From JAILLW01 sp045629045 (GTDB lineage Bacteria; Bacillota; Clostridia; Lachnospirales; Lachnospiraceae): a DNA stretch of 64,000 nucleotides. Location of the stretch: positions 62,001 through 126,000 of the forward strand of contig JAZQQM010000027.1 in assembly GCA_045629045.1 (NCBI GenBank), written 5' to 3'. The first letter of the stretch is position 1, and every line of letters begins with the position of its first letter. The translations under genes were made by a program, and so were the position numbers. The notes beneath the pieces were generated by a model that did no database searches, had not been told where the DNA came from, and was given only the letters and a program-made list of their open reading frames with translations. Below, in pieces: positions 44,032-53,820 of the stretch.

Positions 44032-44062
44032 AAAAGTCGTCATCGATTGATGACGACTTTTA
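44032..44062. terminator. Bidirectional terminator between convergent genes
   Basis: AAAAGTCGTCATC pairs with GATGACGACTTTT across a 4-nt loop, a 13-bp perfect stem serving both the J-like gene and rpmB. Confidence 0.93.
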
Positions 44063-44082
44063 GTTTAAACCAATTAAATCAA

Positions 44083-44268
44083 TTAAGCACGCTCAACTGC
44101 ACCTGACTTAAGGCAGTTGGTACATACATGCATTCTCTTAGCAACGCCGTTTACCTTGCACTTAACGCTTCTAACATTAGAATGGAAAATTCTATTAGAT
44201 CTTCTATGAGAATGGCTTACGTTGTTACCAAAATGAACGCCTTTACCACAAATATCACACTTAGCCAT
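44083..44268 (-). CDS. rpmB: Ribosomal protein L28
   Basis: A 61-residue 50S protein, start MAKCDICGKGVHFGNNVSHS. Two CxxC pairs (CDIC and CTNC) form a zinc ribbon, so this is the zinc-binding type. AGGAGG lies upstream on the minus strand. It is divergent from asp23, an arrangement common in Clostridia. Confidence 0.97.
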   Translation of the reverse strand: MAKCDICGKGVHFGNNVSHSHRRSNRIFHSNVRSVKCKVNGVAKRMHVCTNCLKSGAVERA

Positions 44269-44307
44269 ATTTCTTCCTCCTATTGATAATCAAAAAGCAA
44301 CATTAGT

Positions 44308-44336
44308 ATATTAGCAGATAGATTACTCAAATGCAA
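44308..44336 (-). promoter_or_regulatory. rpmB promoter
   Basis: On the minus strand: TTGCAT, a 17-nt spacer and TAATAT, about 40 nt before the rpmB start. Confidence 0.6.
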
Positions 44337-44373
44337 GTAGAAATTAAATGTTTTCTTTTTAATATATTAATAG

Positions 44374-44379
44374 TATAAT
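44374..44379 (+). promoter_or_regulatory. -10 element for asp23-fakA
   Basis: A consensus TATAAT lies 59 nt before the asp23-like start. The -35 at the right distance is poor (TTTTCT). Confidence 0.45.
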
Positions 44380-44437
44380 TACTTGGGCTAAACACATAGA
44401 CGTGTTCATACACTTTATGAATAAGAAAGGGGTATGT

Positions 44438-44821
44438 ATGAAGAATACTGTAATGAAAATCAGTAAAGAAACAAGCATGAATATGCATAACGGTTCCGTT
44501 TCAATAAATTCTGATGTTATTGCACAGTACGCAGGTGCTGTTGCGATGGAATGCTTCGGTATTGTAGGTATGGCGGGAATTAATGTTAAAGACGGCCTTG
44601 TTAAGCTTCTTAAACTGGATGATATTAAAAGAGGTATACATGTTACCGTATCAAATAATAAGCTTGTGATTAATTTTCATATTATTGTAGCTTACGGAGT
44701 TAATGTACAGTCAGTGGCAGATACTTTAATAAGCACAGTAAAATATAAGGTTGAAGAATTCACCGGAATTGAAGTTGCCAAAATTAACATCTTCGTTGAA
44801 GGTGTTAAGGTAATTGATTAG
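44438..44821 (+). CDS. Asp23/Gls24 family envelope stress protein
   Basis: A 127-residue protein with the Asp23 core: VIAQYAGAVAMECFGIVGMA, then GIHVTVSNNKLVINFHIIVAYG and a C-terminal VNIFVEGV-like strand. ATG 44438 is chosen because AAAGGGG lies upstream. Members associate with the membrane and are often stress-induced. The gene next to it is fakA, a conserved Firmicutes pair. Confidence 0.9.
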   Translation: MKNTVMKISKETSMNMHNGSVSINSDVIAQYAGAVAMECFGIVGMAGINVKDGLVKLLKLDDIKRGIHVTVSNNKLVINFHIIVAYGVNVQSVADTLISTVKYKVEEFTGIEVAKINIFVEGVKVID

Positions 44822-44834
44822 TAGGAGGATTATT

Positions 44835-46511
44835 GTGGCACATACAGTTATAGATGCAAACTTACTTTCAAAGATGTTTCTTAGCGGTGCTAAGAACCTT
44901 GAAAATAAGAAGGAATGGATTAATGATTTGAATGTTTTTCCTGTACCTGACGGTGATACGGGAACTAACATGACAATGACAATAATGTCGGCAGCCAAAG
45001 AAGTATCAAGTCTTGTTTCAACTAATGATGTTGATATGGCAAGAGTATGTAAGGCTATTTCTTCCGGCTCTTTAAGAGGCGCAAGAGGTAACTCCGGCGT
45101 TATACTTTCGCAGTTATTAAGAGGCTTTTGCAAAACTGTCGATGAATGTGAAACTTTGGATATTAAGATTATTGCCGAAGCCACGGTTAAGGCTGTTGAA
45201 ACTGCTTATAAAGCAGTAATGAAGCCTAAGGAGGGTACTATTCTTACAGTAGCAAAGGGAGTATCCGACAAAGCTGTAGAGCTTGCAGCCAACGGTTGCG
45301 ATGATCTTGAACTTTTTATTAAAGAAGTAATTAATTACGGTGATGAAGTCCTTGATAAGACTCCGGATATGCTTCCGGTTCTTAAACAGGCCGGCGTTGT
45401 TGATTCCGGCGGACAGGGATTGATGCAGGTGCTTAAAGGCGCAATGGATGCATTTTTAGGCAAGGAGATAGCTTTTGATATTCAGCTTGCACCTTCATCT
45501 GTTTCAAGTAACGGAAAACCCAATCTTGAAGTTCAGGCCGAAGCTGATATTAAGTTCGGTTATTGTACCGAGTTCATTATTATGCTGAATAAAGCATTTA
45601 ACGTTAAGATGGAAATGGACTTTAAGGCATTTTTGGAATCTATCGGTGATTCTATTGTATGTGTGGCCGATGATGATGTTGTCAAGGTTCATGTTCATAC
45701 AAACGATCCCGGCCTTGCAATTCAAAGAGCTCTGACTTACGGTGCATTATCAAATATGAAAATTGATAATATGCGCCTTGAACATCAGGAGAAACTCTTC
45801 AAGCAGTCGGAGCAGGAAAATGCCGTAAAAGAAGAACCTATGATGGAACATAAAGATGTGGCATTTATTGCTGTATCCGTAGGTGACGGAATTAATGAAA
45901 TATTTAAAAGCCTCGGAGTCGACTACATTATTGAAGGCGGCCAGACTATGAATCCAAGCACCGAGGATATGCTTAATGCAATTGAAAAGGTAAATGCCGA
46001 TACAATATACATTTTACCTAACAATAAGAATATTATTATGGCTGCCGAACAGGCAAAGAGCCTGACCGAGGACAAGCAAATAATTGTTGTTCCTACTAAA
46101 ACGGTGCCTCAGGGAATTACTGCGGTAATCAATTATGTGCCCGGAATGGATCCTGTAGACAATGAAGCCACAATGGAATGTGAAATCAAAAATGTGGCGA
46201 CAGGTCAGGTAACATATGCTGTACGTGACACAATGATTGATGATAAAGAAATACATGAAGGCGACTATATGGGAATCGGCGACAGCGGAATCTTAAGCGT
46301 CGGAAAAGAAGAGATTGATACGGCATTTGAAATGATTTGCCAAATGATGAATGATGATAAAGAAATAATCAGCATTTATTACGGTGCGGACGTATCGGAA
46401 GTAGATGCCAATGAGCTGTCTTCAAGAGTATCCGCTAAATTCCCTAATTGCGATGTGGATCTTCAGTTTGGCGGTCAGCCCATATATTATTATATTGTAT
46501 CTGCAGAATAA
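44835..46511 (+). CDS. fakA: DAK2-domain protein, fatty acid kinase catalytic subunit
   Basis: A 558-residue protein that phosphorylates exogenous fatty acids bound to a FakB (DegV) partner. The GTG start at 44835 sits 6 nt after GGAGG. The N-terminal DAK2 kinase domain has LNVFPVPDGDTGTNM with the Asp residues that bind Mg-ATP, and GARGNSGVILSQLLRG. A middle domain and a DegV-like C-terminal domain follow. The degV gene 2.2 kb downstream is a plausible partner. Confidence 0.93.
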   Translation: MAHTVIDANLLSKMFLSGAKNLENKKEWINDLNVFPVPDGDTGTNMTMTIMSAAKEVSSLVSTNDVDMARVCKAISSGSLRGARGNSGVILSQLLRGFCKTVDECETLDIKIIAEATVKAVETAYKAVMKPKEGTILTVAKGVSDKAVELAANGCDDLELFIKEVINYGDEVLDKTPDMLPVLKQAGVVDSGGQGLMQVLKGAMDAFLGKEIAFDIQLAPSSVSSNGKPNLEVQAEADIKFGYCTEFIIMLNKAFNVKMEMDFKAFLESIGDSIVCVADDDVVKVHVHTNDPGLAIQRALTYGALSNMKIDNMRLEHQEKLFKQSEQENAVKEEPMMEHKDVAFIAVSVGDGINEIFKSLGVDYIIEGGQTMNPSTEDMLNAIEKVNADTIYILPNNKNIIMAAEQAKSLTEDKQIIVVPTKTVPQGITAVINYVPGMDPVDNEATMECEIKNVATGQVTYAVRDTMIDDKEIHEGDYMGIGDSGILSVGKEEIDTAFEMICQMMNDDKEIISIYYGADVSEVDANELSSRVSAKFPNCDVDLQFGGQPIYYYIVSAE

Positions 46512-46525
46512 CGAACAAATGTTCT
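46512..46525 (+). promoter_or_regulatory. LexA-like SOS box upstream of recG
   Basis: CGAACAAATGTTCT matches the Gram-positive SOS consensus GAAC-N4-GTTC exactly in its two half-sites. It lies directly after the fakA stop and about 70 nt before recG. Confidence 0.55.
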
Positions 46526-46564
46526 AAAAAGTATAGACTTTTATCTAATAATCCTGTATTATTT

Positions 46565-46596
46565 AAGGCGTAGGCATGTACTACGCCTTATTTTAT
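46565..46596 (+). terminator. Hairpin just before recG, probable fakA terminator
   Basis: AAGGCGTAG pairs with CTACGCCTT across a 7-nt loop and is followed by ATTTTATT. It ends 1-2 nt before the recG start codon. Confidence 0.75.
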
Positions 46597-46597
46597 T

Positions 46598-48667
46598 ATG
46601 AAGATATACGAGAATATTACCAACATCAAAGGAATAGGTACAAAAACAGCAGCGTTATTTGGCAAACTGGGAGTTAATACTGTCGAGGATCTTTTGCATA
46701 TGTATCCAAGAACATATCTTAAGTATAAGGATCCTGTTCCGGTATCCTCCTGCTTGGACAAAGATACGGTATCTTTGCGCCTTTTTATAGTTGAAGATTT
46801 TAAATTTAAAAAGATTAGAACAATGACTATAGGAAGCGGATTTGCCACCGACGGTAATAACAGAGTATATATTACATTCTTTAATACACCTTATTACAAA
46901 GATAAACTTATTAAAGGTAATGAGTATATTTTTTACGGCAAAATCATCGTAAGCAATAATTCATACAAAATGGAACAACCCGTATTCTTTACAGAAGAAG
47001 AATATGATTCATATAAATCAACGCTTCAGCCTATATATTCTCTTACCAAAGGACTTTCCAATAAGGTTGTATCAAAATCCATAAAAGCATGTATTGAATA
47101 TTATGATTATTTATCTTTATATGATGAATATCTTCCGGAAGAAGCCGTCAAAAGATTTGATTTACTTTCGAGAAAAGAAGCATTATTAAATATACATTTC
47201 CCAAATAATGCAGAAGGTGCCGTAAATGCCCGAAAAAGACTTGCATTTGATGAACTTTTTCTGTTTTTGCTGCTTTTAAGAAGCATGAAGTCAACATCTA
47301 AAATTCAGGCAAGCAATTTTGCAATGATTGAAACAGCAGGTGTTAACCGACTTATAGAATCGCTGCCCTATCAATTAACAAATGCTCAGCTTAAGGTAAT
47401 AAATGAAATTAAAGAAGACCTAACTTCGGGCAATGTTATGAATCGTCTTGTACAGGGAGATGTCGGTTCGGGTAAAACTATAGTTGGCTTTTTAGCTTTA
47501 CTTATGTGTGTCGAAAACGGATATCAGGGAGCTATGATGGCTCCGACCGAAATTTTGGCCACTCAGCATTATGAGAATCTATGTGCCCTTGTCAAGCAAT
47601 ATAATTTACCTATTAAACCGGTTCTTCTTACAGGATCGGTTACTCCCAAAAGCAAGAATATTATATATGAACGTATTAATAACGGCGATGTAAATGTTGT
47701 AATAGGTACCCATGCTCTGATTCAAGATAAAATTAAGTTCAAAAATCTTGCACTTGTTATTACCGACGAGCAGCACAGATTCGGAGTCCGTCAACGGCAA
47801 ACCTTATCGGATAAGGCTTTAAATCCCCATGTTCTTGTTATGTCCGCAACCCCGATTCCCAGAACCCTCGCAATAGTTATATATGGGGATCTAAGCATGT
47901 CGGTAATTGATGAAAAACCGAGTAATCGTTTGCCAATTAAGAATTGTGTTGTTAATCGGTCATACAGAAATAAAGCATATGAGTTTATAACTTCCCAGGT
48001 AAAAGAGGGACGACAGTGTTATGTGATTTGTCCTATGGTTGAAGAATCCGAAGGTCTGCCGGACGTGGAAAATGTTATTGACTATTGCAATATGCTTAAA
48101 TCAAAATTGCCCTCCTTTGTCCGGGTCGATTATCTTCACGGCAAAATGAAAAGCAATGAAAAACAATTAATTATGGATAATTTCCTTTCACATAATATAG
48201 ATGTACTTGTTTCGACAACGGTAATTGAGGTTGGCGTTGATGTACCAAATGCAACTGTAATGATGATTGAAAATGCTCAAAGATTCGGGCTTTCTCAGCT
48301 TCATCAGTTAAGAGGTCGAATCGGAAGAGGTGAACATCAGTCGTATACTATATTTGTTAATACGGAAGACGGCAATGAACATAATAAACGCCTTGAAATA
48401 TTAAATAAATCAAATGACGGATTTTATATAGCAAAAGAAGATCTTAAGTTAAGAGGTCAGGGGGATATATTCGGCATACGTCAATCGGGAGATATTAATT
48501 TTGAAATTGCGGATTTATATGAAGATTCCGAAATGATTTTAAATATTAATTCTTATCTTGATGAAATTGATACGGGCAAGACATTGTTAAATGAAAATGA
48601 AAAAGTCCTTATAAAAGCTTATCTTAATGAAAATATGCACAAATTTATTGACTTTAAGACTATCTAA
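46598..48667 (+). CDS. recG: ATP-dependent DNA helicase RecG
   Basis: A 689-residue branch-migrating helicase for stalled forks. The N-terminal wedge domain opens NITNIKGIGTKTAALFGKLG; Walker A is GDVGSGKT and the helicase motifs ITDEQHRFG, ATPIPRTLA and QLRGRIGRG are present. No Shine-Dalgarno sequence precedes the ATG, which follows a terminator-like hairpin directly. The start is nonetheless fixed by the conserved N-terminus. A LexA-like box about 75 nt upstream suggests SOS control. Confidence 0.95.
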   Translation: MKIYENITNIKGIGTKTAALFGKLGVNTVEDLLHMYPRTYLKYKDPVPVSSCLDKDTVSLRLFIVEDFKFKKIRTMTIGSGFATDGNNRVYITFFNTPYYKDKLIKGNEYIFYGKIIVSNNSYKMEQPVFFTEEEYDSYKSTLQPIYSLTKGLSNKVVSKSIKACIEYYDYLSLYDEYLPEEAVKRFDLLSRKEALLNIHFPNNAEGAVNARKRLAFDELFLFLLLLRSMKSTSKIQASNFAMIETAGVNRLIESLPYQLTNAQLKVINEIKEDLTSGNVMNRLVQGDVGSGKTIVGFLALLMCVENGYQGAMMAPTEILATQHYENLCALVKQYNLPIKPVLLTGSVTPKSKNIIYERINNGDVNVVIGTHALIQDKIKFKNLALVITDEQHRFGVRQRQTLSDKALNPHVLVMSATPIPRTLAIVIYGDLSMSVIDEKPSNRLPIKNCVVNRSYRNKAYEFITSQVKEGRQCYVICPMVEESEGLPDVENVIDYCNMLKSKLPSFVRVDYLHGKMKSNEKQLIMDNFLSHNIDVLVSTTVIEVGVDVPNATVMMIENAQRFGLSQLHQLRGRIGRGEHQSYTIFVNTEDGNEHNKRLEILNKSNDGFYIAKEDLKLRGQGDIFGIRQSGDINFEIADLYEDSEMILNINSYLDEIDTGKTLLNENEKVLIKAYLNENMHKFIDFKTI

Positions 48668-48680
48668 AAGTAAGATAATA

Positions 48681-48709
48681 TTGTGTGTCTATATGCACTA
48701 ATATACTAT
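48681..48709 (+). promoter_or_regulatory. Promoter for degV-parE-parC
   Basis: TTGTGT (48681-48686), a 17-nt spacer and TACTAT (48704-48709). The -10 overlaps the perfect 12-nt palindrome ACTATATATAGT (48705-48716). Confidence 0.5.
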
Positions 48710-48743
48710 ATATAGTAGACTTTTAGAGTGAATGGAGTAACAA

Positions 48744-49619
48744 GTGAAAATTGCAGTGGTTACGGATTCCAATGCCGGAATCTCAAAAGAAGAAGCTAGT
48801 AAATATGGAATTTATGTTGTTCCCATGCCGTTTATGATTAACGGAGAGGAGTATTTTGAAGATATTAATTTAACTCATGACGAGTTTTACAAAAAGATGG
48901 AAGAGGGTGCCGATGTTGTAACATCACAGCCGTCACCTGAAGCTGTAATGAGCCTTTGGGACGAACTTCTTAAGGAATACGATGAAATAGTTTATATTCC
49001 TATGTCATCAGGGCTTTCCGGCGCATTTCAGACATCCAAAATGCTTGCCGATGATTACGATAACAAGGTTTTTCCTGTAAATAACCAAAGAATTTCAGGT
49101 ACTTTGTTCAGTTCCTGTATTGATGCGGTTGAACTTGCAAAGCGCGGTAAAACCGGAAAAGAAATAGCGCAGATTCTTGAAGATGATAAGTTCAATTCAA
49201 GTATTTATATCATGATAGGAACGCTTGAATATCTTAAAAAGGGCGGTCGCCTTACTCCGGCGGTAGCAGCAATCGGCAATATATTAAGAATCAAACCTAT
49301 ACTACAGATTCAAGGCGAAAAGCTTGATGCCTTTGCGATGGCAAGAACATTCGGCGGCGGTAAATCAACACTTATCAGTGCTGTCAAAAAAGATGCGCTT
49401 AACCGATACGGATGTAAAGATACATTTGAGAATATTCATATTACGGTAGTTTATTCTCAGTCAATAGATGAAGCGGTGGAATTCAAAAAGGAAGTAGAAG
49501 CAGAATTTCCCGGAGCTACAGTTGATATTGCTACATTATCACTTTCTGTAGCATGTCATATAGGTCCATCCTCATTGGCGCTTACAGTTTCTAAATTTAT
49601 GAATTACGAAGGGGTATAA
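48744..49619 (+). CDS. DegV family fatty-acid-binding protein
   Basis: A 291-residue protein that binds a fatty acid and presents it to FakA for phosphorylation. The DegV opening is VVTDSNAGI, then TSQPSPEAV, the ligand-binding SSGLSGAFQTS and a C-terminal GPSSLALTV. The start is GTG 48744 after ATGGAG. fakA lies 2.2 kb upstream across recG, so both halves of the FakAB system are present. Confidence 0.92.
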   Translation: MKIAVVTDSNAGISKEEASKYGIYVVPMPFMINGEEYFEDINLTHDEFYKKMEEGADVVTSQPSPEAVMSLWDELLKEYDEIVYIPMSSGLSGAFQTSKMLADDYDNKVFPVNNQRISGTLFSSCIDAVELAKRGKTGKEIAQILEDDKFNSSIYIMIGTLEYLKKGGRLTPAVAAIGNILRIKPILQIQGEKLDAFAMARTFGGGKSTLISAVKKDALNRYGCKDTFENIHITVVYSQSIDEAVEFKKEVEAEFPGATVDIATLSLSVACHIGPSSLALTVSKFMNYEGV

Positions 49620-49623
49620 TTAA

Positions 49624-51543
49624 GTGGCAAAAGAAGTATATGATGCCAGTAGCATAACAGTTCTTGAAGGCCTTGAGGCGGTCCGCAGAAGACCCGGAAT
49701 GTATATAGGCTCTGTTTCTACTAAAGGACTTAATCATTTAATATATGAAATTGTAGATAACTCGGTAGATGAACATCTAGCGGGTTATTGTTCTGATATC
49801 TGGGTTACACTTGAAAAAGACGGTTCTGCAACTATCGAAGATAACGGAAGAGGTATCCCGGTAGGTCTTCACGAAAAAGGAATAAGTGCCGAAAGACTTG
49901 TATTTACAACATTACATGCGGGTGGTAAATTTGATGATTCCGCATATAAAACATCCGGTGGATTACACGGCGTAGGTTCTTCGGTTGTAAATGCATTATC
50001 TACTTATTTAACGGTTCAGGTTAAAAACGGCGGATTCCTATATGAAGATAAGTACGAAAGGGGTATTCCCACAGTTGAACTTCAAAAGGGACTTTTACCT
50101 GCTGTAGGCAAAGCCAGAGGCACCGGAACCAAAATTAATTTTTTGCCGGATGATACTATTTTTGACAAAACAAGATTTAAAGAAGATGAGATAAAATCAC
50201 GTCTTCACGAAACGGCATATCTTAATCCCACTCTTACAATTCATTTTAAGGACAATCGTAAAGAAGAACCCGAATCGGTTGATTATAATGAACCCGACGG
50301 AATAGTCGGATTCATAAAAGACATCAACAAGAATACGGAAACAGTATCGGATATTATATACTTTAGCGGTGAATCCGAAGGAATTTCGGTGGAAGGTGCA
50401 TTTCAGTATATTAATGAATTCCATGAGAATGTTCTCGGATTTTGTAATAATATTTATAACGCCGAAGGCGGAACGCATTTAACAGGTTTTAAGACTGCGT
50501 TTACCAATATAATAAATAACTATGCCCGAGAACTTAATATTCTTAAAGAAAAAGATATTAACTTTACAGGTGCTGATGTTCGTAACGGAATGACGGCAGT
50601 TATTTCTTTAAAGCATCCGGATCCACGTTTCGAAGGTCAGACTAAAACTAAACTTGATAATCAGGATGCCACAAAGGTTGTTTCAAAGGTTACTTCCGAT
50701 GAATTGGTAAGATATTTTGACAGAAATTTAGAGACCTTAAAAAGTATAATTGGATGCGCCGAAAAAGCCGCTAAAATTCGTAAAACCGAAGAAAAGGCAA
50801 AAACCAATATGCTTACGAAGCAAAAATTCAGCTTCGATTCTAACGGTAAACTTTCAAACTGTGAATCCCGTGATGCTTCCAAATGTGAAATCTTTATTGT
50901 AGAGGGAGATTCTGCGGGCGGTAGTGCCAAAACTGCAAGAAACCGTATGTATCAGGCAATTCTTCCCATCAGAGGTAAGATACTTAATGTCGAAAAGGCC
51001 TCAATTGACAAGGTTCTTGCAAATGCGGAAATCAAAACAATGATTAATGCGTTCGGATGCGGATTTTCCGAAGGTTACGGTAACGATTTTGATATTACCA
51101 AATTAAGATACAACAAAATTATAATTATGGCGGATGCCGATGTTGACGGTGAGCATATAGCCACACTATTGCTGACATTATTCTACAGATTTATGCCCGA
51201 ATTGATTTTTGAAGGCCATGTATATATTGCAATGCCACCGCTTTATAAAGCTATGCCTTCAAAGGGACAGGAAGAATACCTGTATGATGATAAGGCACTA
51301 ATCGAATACCGCAAGAATCATAAAGGACCTTTTACATTACAAAGATATAAAGGTTTGGGTGAAATGGATGCGGAGCAGCTTTGGGAAACAACTCTCGATC
51401 CCGAAAGACGTATTCTTAAGCAGGTAGAAATAGAAGATGCCCGAATGGCTTCGGAAGTTACCGAAATGCTTATGGGAACAGAGGTTACACCTCGAAAGGC
51501 ATTTATATACGATCATGCAAATGAGGCAGAATTAGACATTTAG
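49624..51543 (+). CDS. parE: Type II topoisomerase ATPase subunit, ParE-like
   Basis: A 639-residue subunit of the GyrB/ParE family with a GHKL ATPase (EIVDNSVDEHLAG and EDNGRGIP), a transducer, and a Toprim domain (EGDSAGGSA, DADVDGEHI). The C-terminal motif RYKGLGEMDAEQLW is shared by the family. Together with the next gene it forms a second type II enzyme. Topo IV is favoured because the partner lacks a GyrA box, but gyrase paralogy cannot be fully excluded by eye. Confidence 0.9.
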   Translation: MAKEVYDASSITVLEGLEAVRRRPGMYIGSVSTKGLNHLIYEIVDNSVDEHLAGYCSDIWVTLEKDGSATIEDNGRGIPVGLHEKGISAERLVFTTLHAGGKFDDSAYKTSGGLHGVGSSVVNALSTYLTVQVKNGGFLYEDKYERGIPTVELQKGLLPAVGKARGTGTKINFLPDDTIFDKTRFKEDEIKSRLHETAYLNPTLTIHFKDNRKEEPESVDYNEPDGIVGFIKDINKNTETVSDIIYFSGESEGISVEGAFQYINEFHENVLGFCNNIYNAEGGTHLTGFKTAFTNIINNYARELNILKEKDINFTGADVRNGMTAVISLKHPDPRFEGQTKTKLDNQDATKVVSKVTSDELVRYFDRNLETLKSIIGCAEKAAKIRKTEEKAKTNMLTKQKFSFDSNGKLSNCESRDASKCEIFIVEGDSAGGSAKTARNRMYQAILPIRGKILNVEKASIDKVLANAEIKTMINAFGCGFSEGYGNDFDITKLRYNKIIIMADADVDGEHIATLLLTLFYRFMPELIFEGHVYIAMPPLYKAMPSKGQEEYLYDDKALIEYRKNHKGPFTLQRYKGLGEMDAEQLWETTLDPERRILKQVEIEDARMASEVTEMLMGTEVTPRKAFIYDHANEAELDI

Positions 51544-51558
51544 TAAACAGGCAATAAT

Positions 51559-53814
51559 ATGAAAAAAGAAAAAGAAATTGTTGAAAATATAATAAAGACA
51601 GAATATTCCGAAGTAATGCAGAAATCATTTATTGATTATGCAATGTCGGTTATTGTATCACGTGCTCTTCCGGATGCAAGAGACGGTTTAAAACCTGTCC
51701 AAAGAAGAGTTTTGTATGATATGCACGAACTCGGAATTAAGTTTGACAAGCCTTACAGAAAATCCGCAAGAATTGTGGGAGATACAATGGGTAAATACCA
51801 TCCCCACGGTGACAGCTCGATTTATGAAGCTCTTGTCGTTATGTCGCAGGACTTCAAAAAAGGTCTTCCGCTTGTTGACGGTCATGGTAACTTCGGAAAT
51901 ATCGAAGGTGACGGTGCCGCTGCAATGCGTTACACGGAAGCAAGGCTTATGGAAATCACCCAAAATGCATTTTTGGCAGATCTTGATAAAGATGTGGTTG
52001 ATTTTATGCCAAACTTCGATGAAACAGAAAAAGAGCCTACGGTATTACCCGTTAAGTTCCCCAATCTCCTGGTAAACGGTTCCGACGGTATTGCGGTAGG
52101 TATGGCAACCTCTATACCGCCTCATAATCTCGGAGAAGTAATAGACGCTACCAAGGCGTATATGAATAATGAAGACATTTCAAATGCTCAGCTTATGCGT
52201 TATGTCAAAGGTCCGGATTTTCCAACCGGAGGTATTGTGACGAACAAAGACGAGTTAAAAGAAATATACGAAACAGGAACCGGCAAGATTAAAGTAAGAG
52301 GCAAGGTTGATATAGAGCCTCAAAAGGGCGGTAAAACCAATGTAGTAATTTCGGAAATTCCTTATCCTATGATAGGCGCAAACATTGCAAAATTCTTACA
52401 GGATATTGCAGCCCTTGCCGAAAGCAAGAAAACTCAGGATATTGTTGATATAACAAATCAGTCATCTAAAGAAGGTATCAGAATTGTTATTGAACTTCGT
52501 AAGGATGCGGATGTTGATAATTTTGTTAATTTACTTTATAAGAAAACACGTCTCGAGGATACATTCGGCGTTAATATGCTTGCAATTGCAGACGGCAAAC
52601 CCGAGGTAATGTCGCTTAAGCAGATAATTGCCCATAATGTAGATTTCCAGTTTGAAATATGTAAACGTAAGTATACAACTTTACTTGAAAAAGAATACGA
52701 AAAGAAAGAAATACAGGAAGGCCTTATAAAAGCCTGCAATGTAATTGATTTGGTTATAGAAATCCTCAGGGGTTCCACAGACCGTGCCATGGCCAAGGAT
52801 TGTCTTGTTAACGGAAATACAGTAGGTATTATTTTTAAATCAAAAGAATCCAAAATTATGGCAAGCCAGCTTAAATTTACGGAAAAACAGGCAAATGCAA
52901 TTCTGGAAATGAGATTATACAAGTTAATCGGATTAGAACTTGAGGCTTTAATTAACGATCACGAGGAGACTTTGGCAAATATATTTAAGTATGAAGATAT
53001 CCTCGAAAGACGTGATTCGATGGCTCAGGTTATTATGAATGAACTTGATGACATTAAATCCAAGTTTGCAGTTAAGCGTAAGACCGTAATCGATAACGTA
53101 GAAGAAGCCGTATTTGTCGAAAAAGCGATTGAAGAAATGGACGTTATGTTCTTAATGGATCGTTTCGGATACTGTAAGACTGTAGATATGGCCACTTATG
53201 AGAGGAATAAAGAAGCGTGTGAGGCCGAATACAAATATATCGTCAATTGTAAGAATACGGGAAGAATATGTATTTTCACCAATATAGGCGATATGCACAC
53301 AATCAAAGTACTTGATATTCCCTTCGGTAAATTCAAGGATAAGGGTGTCCCTATTGACAATATAAGTAATTTCAGTACGGACAAAGAATATATTGTTTCG
53401 GTAGAATCCCAGAGCAGACTTAATCTATACAGAATGATTTTTGTTACTGCATCTTCAATGATGAAGGTTGTAGACGGCGGCGAATTCGATGTAACAAGAA
53501 GAACAATTGCTGCCACAAAACTTCTTGACAATGATGAAGTTGTATGTGTTCGTGCTCTTACAGATCAAAAGCAGATTGTCCTTAAGACAAAAGACGGTTT
53601 CTTCATAAGATTCGGTGTAGAAGAAATACCCGAAAAGAAAAAGACGGCAGTGGGTGTAAGAGGAATGAAATTATCCGCCAAGGATGCGGTTGAAGAGGTA
53701 TTCTTTACTACTGCTACCGGAAACAACGAAGCTGTTATTAACGAAAAGCCCTTTGATTTATATAAAGTCAAACTTTCAAAACGTGACGGTAAGGGAACCA
53801 AGATCAGAATCTAA
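51559..53814 (+). CDS. parC: Type II topoisomerase cleavage subunit, ParC-like
   Basis: A 751-residue GyrA/ParC-family subunit. The quinolone-resistance region reads KYHPHGDSSIYEAL and the catalytic Tyr lies in AMRYTEARL. The beta-pinwheel C-terminal domain is short and has no recognisable QRRGGKG GyrA box; the corresponding loop is KDKGVPIDN. This favours decatenation (Topo IV) over supercoiling. It follows parE after 15 nt and precedes rsmD closely. Confidence 0.9.
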   Translation: MKKEKEIVENIIKTEYSEVMQKSFIDYAMSVIVSRALPDARDGLKPVQRRVLYDMHELGIKFDKPYRKSARIVGDTMGKYHPHGDSSIYEALVVMSQDFKKGLPLVDGHGNFGNIEGDGAAAMRYTEARLMEITQNAFLADLDKDVVDFMPNFDETEKEPTVLPVKFPNLLVNGSDGIAVGMATSIPPHNLGEVIDATKAYMNNEDISNAQLMRYVKGPDFPTGGIVTNKDELKEIYETGTGKIKVRGKVDIEPQKGGKTNVVISEIPYPMIGANIAKFLQDIAALAESKKTQDIVDITNQSSKEGIRIVIELRKDADVDNFVNLLYKKTRLEDTFGVNMLAIADGKPEVMSLKQIIAHNVDFQFEICKRKYTTLLEKEYEKKEIQEGLIKACNVIDLVIEILRGSTDRAMAKDCLVNGNTVGIIFKSKESKIMASQLKFTEKQANAILEMRLYKLIGLELEALINDHEETLANIFKYEDILERRDSMAQVIMNELDDIKSKFAVKRKTVIDNVEEAVFVEKAIEEMDVMFLMDRFGYCKTVDMATYERNKEACEAEYKYIVNCKNTGRICIFTNIGDMHTIKVLDIPFGKFKDKGVPIDNISNFSTDKEYIVSVESQSRLNLYRMIFVTASSMMKVVDGGEFDVTRRTIAATKLLDNDEVVCVRALTDQKQIVLKTKDGFFIRFGVEEIPEKKKTAVGVRGMKLSAKDAVEEVFFTTATGNNEAVINEKPFDLYKVKLSKRDGKGTKIRI

Positions 53815-53820
53815 TTTATT

